Below, one piece after another: positions 44,581 through 52,980 of a stretch of 64,000 nt of DNA. Within the stretch, counting starts at the first letter, position 1, and every line of letters starts with the position of its first letter. The DNA is from Arthrobacter gandavensis (GTDB lineage Bacteria; Actinomycetota; Actinomycetes; Actinomycetales; Micrococcaceae), in the NCBI RefSeq assembly GCF_009192735.1, contig NZ_VTFU01000002.1:124001-188000 (forward strand), written 5' to 3'. Under the pieces are notes generated by a model, which ran no database searches, had not been told where the DNA came from, and saw nothing but the letters and a program-made list of their open reading frames with translations. The position numbers were made by a program, and so were the translations under genes.

Positions 44581-45390
44581 ATGCCGTTCGCTCAGAACTA
44601 CAACGATGATCTGCGACTCGCCCACGTCATGGCCGATTCCGTGGACGACCAGACCATGTCCCGCTTCAAGGCACTGGACCTGAAGGTTGAAACAAAACCT
44701 GACCTGACCCCAGTGACCGACGCGGACAAGGCAGCCGAAGACGCCATTCGGGGCCAGCTTTCCCGCGCCCGGCCCCGCGACGCCGTCCTCGGCGAGGAAT
44801 TCGGATCCACCGGCTCCGGCCCGCGCCGCTGGGTCATCGACCCCATCGACGGCACCAAGAACTTTATCCGCGGCGTTCCCGTCTGGGCCACGCTGATTTC
44901 CCTGGTGGACGACGGCGTCCCGGTCCTTGGCGTCGTCAGTGCGCCGGCGCTGGGCAAACGTTGGTGGGCGGCCACCGGCACGGGCGCCTACATGGGCCGT
45001 TCCCTGGCCTCCGCCACCAGGCTGAAGGTCTCCAACGTCTCCAACCTCTCCGATGCTTCGCTGTCCTACTCCAGCCTTGGCGGCTGGAAGGAGCGCGGGA
45101 ACTTTGACGAATTCATCGGCCTCACCGAGTCGGTCTGGCGGACGCGTGCCTTTGGCGACTTCTGGTCCTACTGCATGGTGGCAGAAGGCGCCGTGGACAT
45201 CGCGTGCGAGCCTGAGCTGAACCTCTACGACATGGCAGCCCTGGTGCCGATTATCACTGAAGCCGGCGGCCGCTTCACCTCGCTGGAAGGCGAAGACGGA
45301 CCGTTTGGCGGCAACGCCCTGGCCACCAACGGAGCCCTCCACAGCGAGGTGCTGAACCGTTTGAACCCGGGCCTGGACGACCTGCTGTAG
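44581..45390 (+). CDS. hisN: Histidinol-phosphatase HisN (inositol monophosphatase family)
   Basis: Mg-dependent phosphatase of 269 residues that makes histidinol in histidine synthesis. The metal-site motifs are LGEEFG and WVIDPIDGTKNF (about 84-95), and the C-terminal motif is in ELNLYDMAALVPIITEAGG with the conserved Asp. HisN rather than a general IMPase is likely because the aroA-rsgA-hisN order matches characterised actinobacterial loci. ATG 44581 is the start; an in-frame TTG lies at 44572, and AAGGATAA precedes it. Confidence 0.9.
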   Translation: MPFAQNYNDDLRLAHVMADSVDDQTMSRFKALDLKVETKPDLTPVTDADKAAEDAIRGQLSRARPRDAVLGEEFGSTGSGPRRWVIDPIDGTKNFIRGVPVWATLISLVDDGVPVLGVVSAPALGKRWWAATGTGAYMGRSLASATRLKVSNVSNLSDASLSYSSLGGWKERGNFDEFIGLTESVWRTRAFGDFWSYCMVAEGAVDIACEPELNLYDMAALVPIITEAGGRFTSLEGEDGPFGGNALATNGALHSEVLNRLNPGLDDLL

Positions 45391-45392
45391 CG

Positions 45393-46208
45393 ATGGTTGG
45401 CGCAACACCGGGTCCGCGGCTTGAGGCAGTGCGGCGGCGCGAACTGGCGCGCAGCTACGAGGCCGGCGGAGAGCACTATGACCGCATCCGCCCCGGCTAC
45501 CCGCAGGAAGCGGTCCGCTGGCTCTTTACCGGAATCCAGGGTCCCGCCGCGGTCCCTGGAGCCCAGGTGGCCGACGTCGGCGCCGGAACCGGCAAGTACA
45601 CCCGCCCCCTGGTGGCCGCCGGGTACCGGCCCACCGCCGTCGATCCCTCCGCTGACATGCTCCGGCAACTGCAGCAGTCGCTGCCGGGCGTGGAGGCCGT
45701 CGTCGGAACCGCCGAAAGCACGGGACTGCCCCCGGCGTCGATGGACGCTGTCACAGTGGCCCAGGCATGGCATTGGTGCGATCCGCTCGCAGCCAGCACC
45801 GAAATTTCCCGCATCCTGCGCCCCGGCGGGATTTTGGGACTGATTTGGAACCAGCTCGATGTCAGCGTCCCCTGGGTGCACCGCTACTCCCGCATCATCC
45901 ACGCCGGCGACGTGCTGCGGCCGGGTTTCCGGCCGGTGGTTGGCCCGGAGTTCGTGCCGGATGCCTCCCACGTCACGCACTGGTCCCAGCCCATGACGCC
46001 GGAGGACCTGATGGAGCTGGCAAAATCCAGGTCCTACTACCTCTCAGCCGCCGAACCGGTGCGCGGCAAGGTCCTCGCCAACCTGACCTGGTATCTCTTT
46101 GACCATCTGGGGTACCGCCCCGGTGAACCGGTGGACCTGCCCTATTTGACCCTCTCCTGGCGGATGCTCCGCTCGAACGCCGGCACCCCGGACGTCCAGT
46201 CCTCCTGA
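45393..46208 (+). CDS. Class I SAM-dependent methyltransferase
   Basis: Methyltransferase_11-like protein of 271 residues. VADVGAGTGKYTRPLV is the SAM-binding motif I, and VAQAWHWCDP with EISRILRPGGILGLIWNQLD are the later motifs. SYEAGGEHYDRIRPGYPQEA is the usual N terminus of the subfamily. The substrate is unknown. It starts two bases after the hisN stop and may be co-transcribed. Confidence 0.88.
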   Translation: MVGATPGPRLEAVRRRELARSYEAGGEHYDRIRPGYPQEAVRWLFTGIQGPAAVPGAQVADVGAGTGKYTRPLVAAGYRPTAVDPSADMLRQLQQSLPGVEAVVGTAESTGLPPASMDAVTVAQAWHWCDPLAASTEISRILRPGGILGLIWNQLDVSVPWVHRYSRIIHAGDVLRPGFRPVVGPEFVPDASHVTHWSQPMTPEDLMELAKSRSYYLSAAEPVRGKVLANLTWYLFDHLGYRPGEPVDLPYLTLSWRMLRSNAGTPDVQSS

Positions 46209-46369
46209 CTCCGGGGAGGCCGCGGGCCGGCGGCAGCCGCCGGCCGCCGCCCCGCCACTGGGCCGGTACCTGTCGCCCACGGCCCCGACGCATGTAATCT
46301 GGGGCTCCGGCCCAGAGGGGCTCCCGGTCCAGTCCAACTGACTTCACTGCTGTGGAACAGGGGTACTAC

Positions 46370-47482
46370 ATGGTCACTTTCGGTATCGAAGAAGAATTCC
46401 TGCTGACGGATCCGGTGACATTGGCGCCCAGTATCCGCGCCGCTGAGGTTATCGCCGCCATGACCCCCGGAGACGGCAAAAGCTTCACCAGCGATGCGGA
46501 ATTCCTGGCCTGCCAGGTGGAGAGCACCACTCCGATCTGCAGCGATCCGGGAGAAGCCCTGGACTCCCTGCTCGACTTCCGTGGACGCCTCGCGGCTGCT
46601 GCCTCTGCCGAGGGGCTCTCCGCCGCGCCGACCGGCGCCGCTCCCCTGTCCGACGCCGGTCCCGCCATGGTCAGTGAAACAGTGCGCTATCGGCAAATGG
46701 GTGAAATGGCCGGCGGCGTAGGGGATGAGCAGTATGTCAACGGAACCCATGTCCATGTGGCGGTTCCCAGCCGGGACGAGGGAGTGCAGGTCCTGAACAG
46801 GCTGCGGCCGTGGCTGGCCACGCTTGGAGCTCTCAGCGCAAACTCACCATATTGGCTGGGAAGGGACAGCAGGTTCGCGAGCTGGCGGATCATCCATTAC
46901 CGGCGGTGGACGGTGCAGGGCTTTGCGCCGTACTTCCTCAGCGCCGCTGACTACGACGCCCGGCTCGCACGCCTGACAGCCACCGACGTAGTTCTCGACC
47001 CGGGGCACATCGGCTGGATTGCCCGGTTATCCAACAACTTCCCCACCGTGGAGGTCCGCGTGGCGGACGCGCAGCTGGAGGCTCGGGACGCCGTTCTGCT
47101 GGCCCTGATGATCCGCGGACTGGTGACCACGCTCCTGGCCGAGGCGGGCAGCGACCCCGAAGGCAGCCCCGACACGCTCGCCGATCCGGAAATTCTTGAT
47201 GCCGGGCTATGGCAGGCTGCGCGTTTTGGGTTGGGCGGGAATTTGCTGGACCACGGCCCCGCGGGCGGACACCAAAGCCGGAGCGCGGCCAGCCAGCTCA
47301 GCGCGCTGCTAAGTTATATTCGGCCCGCCTTGGAAGACTCCGGCGACTACCGCTATGTCCGGGCCGGGATAGCGCATGTGCTCGACGCCGGAACCGGTGC
47401 GCAGCGGCAGCGCGACGCCGTTCGCCGGGCAGGCTTCGCCGGGCTGGGACCGCTGTTTGCTGAGTCCCTCACCGCCCGTTGA
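46370..47482 (+). CDS. YbdK-type glutamate-cysteine ligase-like carboxylate-amine ligase (GCS2)
   Basis: ATP-dependent ligase-fold protein of 370 residues. TFGIEEEFLLTDP and EFLACQVESTTPIC are the N-terminal GCS2 signature, YVNGTHVHVAVPSRDEGVQV and ALSANSPYWLGRDSRFASW follow. YbdK proteins make gamma-glutamylcysteine weakly in vitro, but actinobacteria normally use mycothiol, so the natural product is unknown. ATG 46370 with AGGGG upstream is preferred over an in-frame GTG at 46352. Confidence 0.9.
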   Translation: MVTFGIEEEFLLTDPVTLAPSIRAAEVIAAMTPGDGKSFTSDAEFLACQVESTTPICSDPGEALDSLLDFRGRLAAAASAEGLSAAPTGAAPLSDAGPAMVSETVRYRQMGEMAGGVGDEQYVNGTHVHVAVPSRDEGVQVLNRLRPWLATLGALSANSPYWLGRDSRFASWRIIHYRRWTVQGFAPYFLSAADYDARLARLTATDVVLDPGHIGWIARLSNNFPTVEVRVADAQLEARDAVLLALMIRGLVTTLLAEAGSDPEGSPDTLADPEILDAGLWQAARFGLGGNLLDHGPAGGHQSRSAASQLSALLSYIRPALEDSGDYRYVRAGIAHVLDAGTGAQRQRDAVRRAGFAGLGPLFAESLTAR

Positions 47483-47521
47483 AGGGTTCTTTCCAAAGTC
47501 CAGCGGGGCGCTCTGCAGATC

Positions 47522-47968
47522 TCAGCGTCTGGCCGAGCGCCGTCCGCGGGTCTTGGCCGGGGCGGCGGCAGCAGGCTTTCCGGAAGCCAAATCCCATACC
47601 AAGTTGACGACTGCTGCTGTGGCCAAAAGAACGGCGGGAAGAGGCAGTCCGCTCAGCATCAACGTTCCGGCTCCGGCCAGAAAAGCACCCGCTGCCACCA
47701 GGGGCAGCGCCGGCCAGGGCAGCCGGTTCCTGGCCCGGGGCGCCATCAGCACGCCCCAGAGCAGCATGCCGATGGCCAGCGCCGCCGCTGCTGCAACAAC
47801 TTTGTAGGTGGGGAAGGCGGTGATCGCTCCATACGCAACGGAGAACAGGAGTGCAGTTTCCAGGGCGAAAGCCAAGATCTGCCGGGCAGTGGCGGTCCCG
47901 GTCCTGCGTGGAGCGGCGGCAGCAACCGGCGCGCCGACCCGGGCAGGAGCGTAATCTTCGTCTGTCAC
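47522..47968 (-). CDS. YrdB/DUF2568-like small membrane protein
   Basis: Hydrophobic protein of 148 residues with four likely membrane helices (ILAFALETALLFSVAYGAIT, then VVAAAAALAIGMLLWGVLMA, and two more). MAPRARNRLPWPALPLVAAG is typical of DUF2568/YrdB. The N terminus is Ala/Pro-rich and the C terminus is basic (RGRRSARR). Function is unknown. It is convergent with the YbdK gene. Confidence 0.72.
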   Translation of the reverse strand: MTDEDYAPARVGAPVAAAAPRRTGTATARQILAFALETALLFSVAYGAITAFPTYKVVAAAAALAIGMLLWGVLMAPRARNRLPWPALPLVAAGAFLAGAGTLMLSGLPLPAVLLATAAVVNLVWDLASGKPAAAAPAKTRGRRSARR

Positions 47969-48015
47969 AGCAGCAACTTTAGCCCCAGGGACAGCGAAAC
48001 AGCGGCTGAAACGGC

Positions 48016-49725
48016 CTACCCGCCCTCATACGTCGATATATCCAGGATCCGCGCCTCCCAGGGCCGCAGCCGGTGGGGATGTCCCGCATCGCCGTAGTTT
48101 CCCAGGATGAGGTCTCCTGACCCCAGGTTCGATGGAAGCTCCAAATCCTCGCCGGACACGTTTGCGCTCACAAGGAACTGCTGGTCTCCGCGGCTGCGGC
48201 GGAACGCGTAGAGCACGGGATGACCGGCGTCGAGCAGGTGAAAGTCTCCGAGTGCCACCACCTGCGATTCATGCCGAAGACGGATCAGCTTTTGGTAGTA
48301 GCGGTAGATCGACCGGTCCGATGCACGGTCCCTTTCAGCGTTGATGGAAGGGTAGTTTGCGTTCACCGGTATCCACGGCGTCCCGGATGTGAAACCGGCG
48401 TTGGGTCCGCCGGTCCACTGCATGGGCGTCCGGGCATTGTCCCGGCTCATCGCCGCCAGGGCACTCAGCGCGGCCGCCGGGTCGGTTCCCCGGTTGACGG
48501 CATCCGCATAAAAATTGCGGGATTCCACGTCACGGTAGTCCTCGATGGTGGTAAAGCCGGCGTTGGTCATCCCCAGTTCCTCGCCCTGGTAAACATAGGG
48601 AGTTCCACGGTGCAGGTGCAGCAGGGTAGCCCACAGGGTTGCGGATTCGTACCGGTACGCGCCGTCGTCGCCGAACCGGGACACATGCCGCGGCTGGTCA
48701 TGGTTGCCCAGGTACAGACTGTTCCAGCCGGTTTCCGAGAGTCCCCGCTGCCAGCGGTTCCAACTGGTCTTCAGGTCGCGCAGGTCCAGGCTGTGATGGT
48801 CCCATTTGTTTCCGGGGCGCTGGTCCAGGCTGACGTGTTCAAACTGGAAAACCATATCCAGCTCACCGCGGTGGGGATCGGTAAACAGAACAGCCTGGTC
48901 CACTGTGGCCCCCGGGGTCTCCCCGACCGTCAGGTAGTCGCCGGTCCTGTTCTCGAACACGGCCCGCCGCATCTCCTGCAGAAACTCGTGGATGCGCGGC
49001 CCGGAGGTGAAGTACGGCGCACCGTCGCCCCAGACGCCCCCGGGCTCCACCACGCCGTCGGGCAGTGCCGGGTCTTTGGAAATGAAGTTGATGACGTCCA
49101 TCCGGAACCCGTCCACTCCCCGGTCCATCCACCAGTTCATCATGGCGTACACCTTGGCCCGGACCTGCGGGTTCTCCCAGTTCAAGTCCGGCTGCTGCGG
49201 AGTGAAAAGGTGCAGGTAGTACTGCTCCGTGGCCGGATGGTAAGTCCACGCAGAGCCGCCGAAGTGGGAACCCCAGTTGTTGGGCTCGGCCCCCGGCTCC
49301 CCGGGCTCGAATCCGGGCCGCGCATCCCTCCACCAATACGAGTGCCGTTCCCCGCTGTCCCGGCTGGACGCGGACCTGCGGAAGCCCTCGTGCTCGCTGG
49401 ACGTGTGGTTCACCACCAGATCCATGATCAGCTTCATGCCCCGGGCATGGATCCCGTCGAGCAGTTCGTCAAAGTCAGCCTCGGAGCCGTACATGGAATC
49501 TATCCGGCGGTAGTTGCTGATGTCGTATCCGTTGTCGAACTGGGGCGACTCGTGGACCGGCGACAGCCAGATTACGTCCACCCCAAGCTCCGCGAGGTAG
49601 TCCAGCTTCTCAGTGATCCCGGTCAGGTCACCGCTGCCGTTGCCGGTGCTGTCGGCAAAGCTGCGGGGGTAGATTTGGTAGACGACGGCGTTTGTCCACC
49701 ACGCCGGCCGATCAGGATCATCCAT
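48016..49725 (-). CDS. GH13 alpha-glucosidase / oligo-1,6-glucosidase
   Basis: Cytosolic alpha-glucosidase of 569 residues, GH13 family, which cleaves alpha-glucosidic bonds of maltose- or isomaltose-type sugars. Catalytic regions: VVNHTSSEH (region I), GFRMDVINF with nucleophile Asp (II), TVGETPG with the acid Glu (III), and LGNHDQPR with the stabilising Asp (IV). The N-terminal WWTNAVVYQIYPRSFADSTG and DSTGNGSGDL are typical. The M-D-V after GFR and the lack of a signal peptide point to an oligo-1,6-glucosidase or sucrose-isomer-type glucosidase; exact specificity is not fixed. It is divergent from the DUF1269 gene. Confidence 0.93.
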   Translation of the reverse strand: MDDPDRPAWWTNAVVYQIYPRSFADSTGNGSGDLTGITEKLDYLAELGVDVIWLSPVHESPQFDNGYDISNYRRIDSMYGSEADFDELLDGIHARGMKLIMDLVVNHTSSEHEGFRRSASSRDSGERHSYWWRDARPGFEPGEPGAEPNNWGSHFGGSAWTYHPATEQYYLHLFTPQQPDLNWENPQVRAKVYAMMNWWMDRGVDGFRMDVINFISKDPALPDGVVEPGGVWGDGAPYFTSGPRIHEFLQEMRRAVFENRTGDYLTVGETPGATVDQAVLFTDPHRGELDMVFQFEHVSLDQRPGNKWDHHSLDLRDLKTSWNRWQRGLSETGWNSLYLGNHDQPRHVSRFGDDGAYRYESATLWATLLHLHRGTPYVYQGEELGMTNAGFTTIEDYRDVESRNFYADAVNRGTDPAAALSALAAMSRDNARTPMQWTGGPNAGFTSGTPWIPVNANYPSINAERDRASDRSIYRYYQKLIRLRHESQVVALGDFHLLDAGHPVLYAFRRSRGDQQFLVSANVSGEDLELPSNLGSGDLILGNYGDAGHPHRLRPWEARILDISTYEGG

Positions 49726-49969
49726 TATTGTGCCTCTCGGTCAGCCCTCCGGCCGCAGGCTCGGCGCATCAGCCGCCTGCACACGCAAGTCCGAGCATTT
49801 TACGTCGAACGCCCCTCGGCGGACAGGGGCATGGGCCGCACCGCGGCCAGTCCTGCCCGTGTGGACCGGTTTCCTTGTCACCGGCTTCAAGGGGTCATTA
49901 GTGTGGGCGCTACTCCGCCGGTCCTACCGCGCGGACGTTTTCTGGATCTCGAGCCTTTGGAGGCATGCA
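49726..49969. other. Divergent intergenic region without a recognised gene
   Basis: These 244 bases lie between the alpha-glucosidase and the DUF1269 gene. I see no clear operator, terminator or gene here. It must carry promoters for both directions. Confidence 0.4.
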
Positions 49970-50461
49970 ATGGCAACATTGACCGTATGGAAATTCCCGG
50001 ATTCGGGGGCCGCTGAGCAGGCCACCGAGACCCTCTCCAGCCTGCAGTCGCAGGGCCTCATCAACGTGCAGGATTCGGCCATCGTTTCCTGGCCGCAGGA
50101 TAAGAAGAAGCCGCGAACCATCCAGGAACACCATCTCGTTGGTGCCGGAGCCCTGGGCGGAGGGTTTTGGGGTCTGCTGTTCGGCCTCATTTTCTTCATC
50201 CCGCTGATCGGCCTGGTGGTGGGCGCTGCGGTGGGCGCCCTTTCAGCTTCCATGGTGGATGTGGGCATCGACGACAACTTCATCAAGCAGGTGCGTGCGG
50301 AAGTTACGCCGGGAACATCGGCCTTGTTTGTCCTGTCCACTGATGCTGTCGAGGACCGGGTCCTCGACTCGTTCCGCAGCAGCTTCCCCGATGCCAAGCT
50401 CATCGCGACGAACCTCTCCAAGGAGCAGGAAGCGAACCTGCGCCAGGCATTCGCCGACTAA
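49970..50461 (+). CDS. DUF1269 family membrane-associated protein
   Basis: Protein of 163 residues. The N-terminal alpha/beta part (ATLTVWKFPDSGAAEQATET) is followed by a glycine-rich hydrophobic hairpin at about 62-92 (GAGALGGGFWGLLFGLIFFI, then GAAVGALSASMVDVGI) and a C-terminal part with VTPGTSALFVLSTDAVEDRV. DUF1269 proteins are widespread, often stress-related, but without an assigned activity. AGCCTTTGGAGGC lies just before the ATG, giving a GGAGG site. A terminator follows. Confidence 0.83.
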   Translation: MATLTVWKFPDSGAAEQATETLSSLQSQGLINVQDSAIVSWPQDKKKPRTIQEHHLVGAGALGGGFWGLLFGLIFFIPLIGLVVGAAVGALSASMVDVGIDDNFIKQVRAEVTPGTSALFVLSTDAVEDRVLDSFRSSFPDAKLIATNLSKEQEANLRQAFAD

Positions 50462-50513
50462 TCCTCCACACTCCTGATCCATGGCGGCCGGTTCCTCCGG
50501 GACAGCTGCCGAC

Positions 50514-50547
50514 GAAGGGCCGGACCGCTTCAGCGGTCCGGCCCTTC
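50514..50547 (+). terminator. Hairpin terminator after the DUF1269 gene
   Basis: GAAGGGCCGGACCGCT (50514-50529) pairs perfectly with AGCGGTCCGGCCCTTC (50532-50547) around a two-base apparent loop, more likely a four- to six-base loop in RNA. No long T-run follows. Confidence 0.75.
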
Positions 50548-50621
50548 GCTTGGGAAGACCCCGCCATGGGGGCGGGCCTGAGCGGGACGACGTCGCCGAC
50601 CCACCCGGTCCCGTATCGTTG

Positions 50622-51026
50622 ATGGGGATGATTACCAGACGCCAGGCTGCACTTGCCTTAGACATTCCCCTTGAAATGGCCGCCCGTCACGGAATTCCCC
50701 CGCGCCTGACGGAACAGGAACTTGCCGAGATTCAGTCCAACCCCCCGCAGTGGCTTCTCCAGTCGCGGGCCAACCGCACCGGTAAGCGGCCCGTGTGGGT
50801 CGAGCTGGAGTGCGTTGTCTGCGGCTACCGCGAGAATGCCCGCCCCAAGAAGTGGTGGCCGCAGTTCGCCTTCCTGGCCTGCGCCGACCATCCCGGACGG
50901 GACCTGCCGGACCTGGCCGACGGACTGATCCGCGGAGAGTACGACGGCATCGGCACCCGGTTCATTGGCTACGTGGATGTCCCCGCCGCCGACCGTCCGT
51001 CCGGTTCCGCCGGCACCGGTCACTAG
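50622..51026 (+). CDS. Conserved hypothetical protein with zinc-ribbon-like cysteines
   Basis: I recognise this as a conserved Micrococcaceae hypothetical of 134 residues without an assigned function. The N terminus ITRRQAALALDIPLEMAARH may be a helix-turn-helix-like segment, and TEQELAEIQSNPPQWLLQSR follows. Then ECVVCGYRENARPKKWWPQF and ACADH supply C-x2-C and C-x2-H, a plausible zinc site. Start: ATG 50622, or ATG 50628 two codons later. A terminator follows at 51052. Confidence 0.7.
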   Translation: MGMITRRQAALALDIPLEMAARHGIPPRLTEQELAEIQSNPPQWLLQSRANRTGKRPVWVELECVVCGYRENARPKKWWPQFAFLACADHPGRDLPDLADGLIRGEYDGIGTRFIGYVDVPAADRPSGSAGTGH

Positions 51027-51051
51027 GCAAGGACGACGACCAGGCCCAACG

Positions 51052-51090
51052 AAGCAGGCGCCCCGCAGAGATTCTGCGGGGCGCCTGCTT
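51052..51090. terminator. Strong bidirectional terminator
   Basis: AAGCAGGCGCCCCGCAG (51052-51068) and CTGCGGGGCGCCTGCTT (51074-51090) are perfect 17-base arms around AGATT, followed by TT. It separates the plus-strand hypothetical gene from the convergent uracil-DNA-glycosylase-like gene. Confidence 0.93.
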
Positions 51091-51106
51091 TTGGGGATGG
51101 GGGTGC

Positions 51107-51742
51107 TTACTTGCCCGGCAGAGCCAGCCCGGTCCGGGCCATGGCGTCCTTGTAGGCAATACGCATGGCGGCCAGTCCCTCTTCCTGCCGCTCAGCCGTG
51201 GCGCCGAAGGCCCGGCCGTCGACGGAACGGGCCTTGTAGATCTTGAAGCTGCGGCGGTAGATCATCCGGTTTTCCGTCTTGAGGAAGGCAGCGCAAAGCC
51301 GCTGGGCCTCAGTACCGTGGGCAACGATCACAGAGGCACGCGGCACCAGCGCAAGGAAGCGCAGCAGCGGCTTCAAGCCTTCCTGGATCTGTTCCTTGGT
51401 CAGCTTGCCATTGGGCTCTCCGGGAACAAACCAGGGGTAGGTGTTCCAGGGCATGACGTACTCCGGGCGAAGGCCCACCTGCCAATGGACGCCGAGGAGC
51501 CGGGCAATGGCATCGTCATCGCCGGCCGTAATAAAACCGGATTTGTGCGCGGTGCCAATGTTGGAGAACAGACTCACAATGCGGGTGTCTCCCACGTCAT
51601 GCATCGGATCGACGTAGGGTACCTCTGTGCCGGGCTTCAGCGCCTTCAGCGAGTCACACAGCTGATTTACTTCAGCGACGTTCTCGTCATAGCGGCGGTT
51701 CCAGAGTTCTTCGGACTGTGTTCCATGGTCCAGGCTTTGCAT
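51107..51742 (-). CDS. Uracil-DNA-glycosylase-like protein
   Basis: Protein of 211 residues related to an actinobacterial branch of the uracil-DNA glycosylase superfamily: VPYVDPMHDVGDTRIVSLFS is followed by GTAHKSGFITAGDDDAIARL and PEYVMPWNTYPWFVPGE, and later ASVIVAHGTEAQRLCAAF. In relatives I recall, the first strand ends in an E-(A/S)-P-G-P type motif; here it reads FSNIGT, so the usual catalytic loop is altered. PWNTYPW and HGTEAQ correspond to later substrate-contact blocks. Glycosylase activity is therefore uncertain. TAGACT at 51918-51923 (minus strand) may be a distant -10. Confidence 0.62.
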   Translation of the reverse strand: MQSLDHGTQSEELWNRRYDENVAEVNQLCDSLKALKPGTEVPYVDPMHDVGDTRIVSLFSNIGTAHKSGFITAGDDDAIARLLGVHWQVGLRPEYVMPWNTYPWFVPGEPNGKLTKEQIQEGLKPLLRFLALVPRASVIVAHGTEAQRLCAAFLKTENRMIYRRSFKIYKARSVDGRAFGATAERQEEGLAAMRIAYKDAMARTGLALPGK

Positions 51743-52023
51743 AAAGTGGTGCGTCTCCTACAGGGTCTTTTCGACCGGTGATAGCTCATTTGCCCGGACG
51801 GAGTGCGTACGGGCGGATGCTGCCGAACCGCAGCGCCGGGGCGCCGCTGTATCCGCGGGACCTCCGACAGCGGAACGCCGAATGCGCTGCCTTGCGAACA
51901 GCTTTCCGACTCCAGCCAGTCTAGCAATTCCTGCCGCCCGTCCTCCCCCGCTCCCGGTTGCTGGAGCCGAAAAACGGGGACGTGTGACTAACGACTCCCG
52001 GGCCCGGGACGTCCGGAAAAACA

Positions 52024-52063
52024 AAAAGCGGGAAAGGCGCCCGGGGGCACTTTTCCCGCTTTT
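52024..52063 (-). terminator. Rho-independent terminator of ssrA
   Basis: On the minus strand AAAAGCGGGAAA (52063-52052) pairs with TTTCCCGCTTTT (52035-52024), with a GC-rich internal part, and is followed by T-rich sequence (TTGTTTTT). It ends the tmRNA transcript 24 bases beyond the mature 3-prime end. Confidence 0.9.
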
Positions 52064-52086
52064 CGCGATGGAGACTGTTTCAGGTG

Positions 52087-52453
52087 TGGAGATGGGGGGA
52101 ATTGAACCCCCGTCCGATGTCGTGTTGTCAGGGCTTCTCCGGGCGCAGTCTGCGGTGGATTTTCTCGGCCCCAGCTGTCATGCAGACAAGCAGCTGATCC
52201 GGGCCCAGCCGTCTAAGAGTCCCGAACACGCCAACGGCGAGCATGTTCAGCAGTGGCCCTCTAAATGACGCCAGGATCCGGGACGAGAGCATTCCCGGGC
52301 TGACGGACTATGCCCGCTGCTTAGGCAGCGAGAGCGAAGTCAGTGCGCTTTGAATCGGCACTTATTGTTTTGCAAGGAGCGTTTACGAGATAACCCTGCA
52401 TCCTCGGCCCGCTTCACCTGTCTCGACTAACACCGTCGAAACCTGTCATCCCC
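52087..52453 (-). ncRNA. ssrA: Transfer-messenger RNA (tmRNA)
   Basis: Ribosome-rescue RNA of 367 bases. The acceptor stem is GGGGATG (52453-52447) paired with CATCTCC (52094-52088); the T arm reads GGGGGTTCAATTCCCCC. The reading frame begins with GCC at 52359-52357 and encodes ADSKRTDFALAA followed by TAA (52323-52321), a proper ALAA-ending degradation tag. CCA is not encoded and must be added. SmpB, its protein partner, is encoded just upstream on the same strand, and the terminator follows. Confidence 0.98.
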
Positions 52454-52617
52454 TTGGTACTTCATCTGTTCAGTTATCAAACCCGGCGCAGTCACGGACA
52501 CCAACACGCTCATGTACCGCTCATGCACCGCACCCGGTCCGGGGACCGGTTGGTTAATCATAGCCCATCCCGCCGCCTTCTCTTCCTGTGGGAGCCGGAC
52601 GGAGCCGGAAGGTCCGG

Positions 52618-52980
52618 CTAAAAGGAAATGCCGAAGACAATGATGGGCATTTCCCACAGCTTGAGGACCACCCAGGAGATGACCGCGAAAAAGACTCCAA
52701 GGATGCTGAGTGCCGCTTTGCCTGCCGCCTTCCGCCGCAGGGCCCAGCTGAACAGGGCCACATTGGCCGCAATGAGCAACGGTGCAATCCAGACCAGCAG
52801 GGATGCCAGATACACGTAGTAAACGAAAAAGAAGGGAACAACCACCAGGATCACGACAGGGATCACCGACAGCACGATCAGCAGATCGGCGATGGTAACG
52901 ATCCATGCCCACAACGGAGTCCTGACCTTACGCTCCGGAGTTTCCTCCCCGGACTGGAGCGCCCAGAACGTCCCGCTCAT
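52618..52980 (-). CDS. Small membrane protein, unknown function
   Basis: I do not recognise a family. The 120-residue protein begins with a soluble segment (about 1-22), then hydrophobic helices at about 24-60 (WIVTIADLLIVLSVIPVVIL, VVVPFFFVYYVYLASLLVWI), 68-80 and 90-115. Its start overlaps the smpB stop by one base, so it is co-transcribed with smpB, and it lies before ssrA. Confidence 0.65.
   Translation of the reverse strand: MSGTFWALQSGEETPERKVRTPLWAWIVTIADLLIVLSVIPVVILVVVPFFFVYYVYLASLLVWIAPLLIAANVALFSWALRRKAAGKAALSILGVFFAVISWVVLKLWEMPIIVFGISF

Noticed and set aside
48220-50016. A 598-codon plus-strand frame opposite the alpha-glucosidase
   Set aside because: Antisense to a complete GH13 enzyme; its end merely runs into the DUF1269 region in another frame.
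52534-52549. Palindrome CCGGTCCGGGGACCGG as a terminator after the small membrane gene
   Set aside because: It is symmetric but would leave only a two-base loop and is not followed by a T-run; it may be chance in GC-rich DNA.
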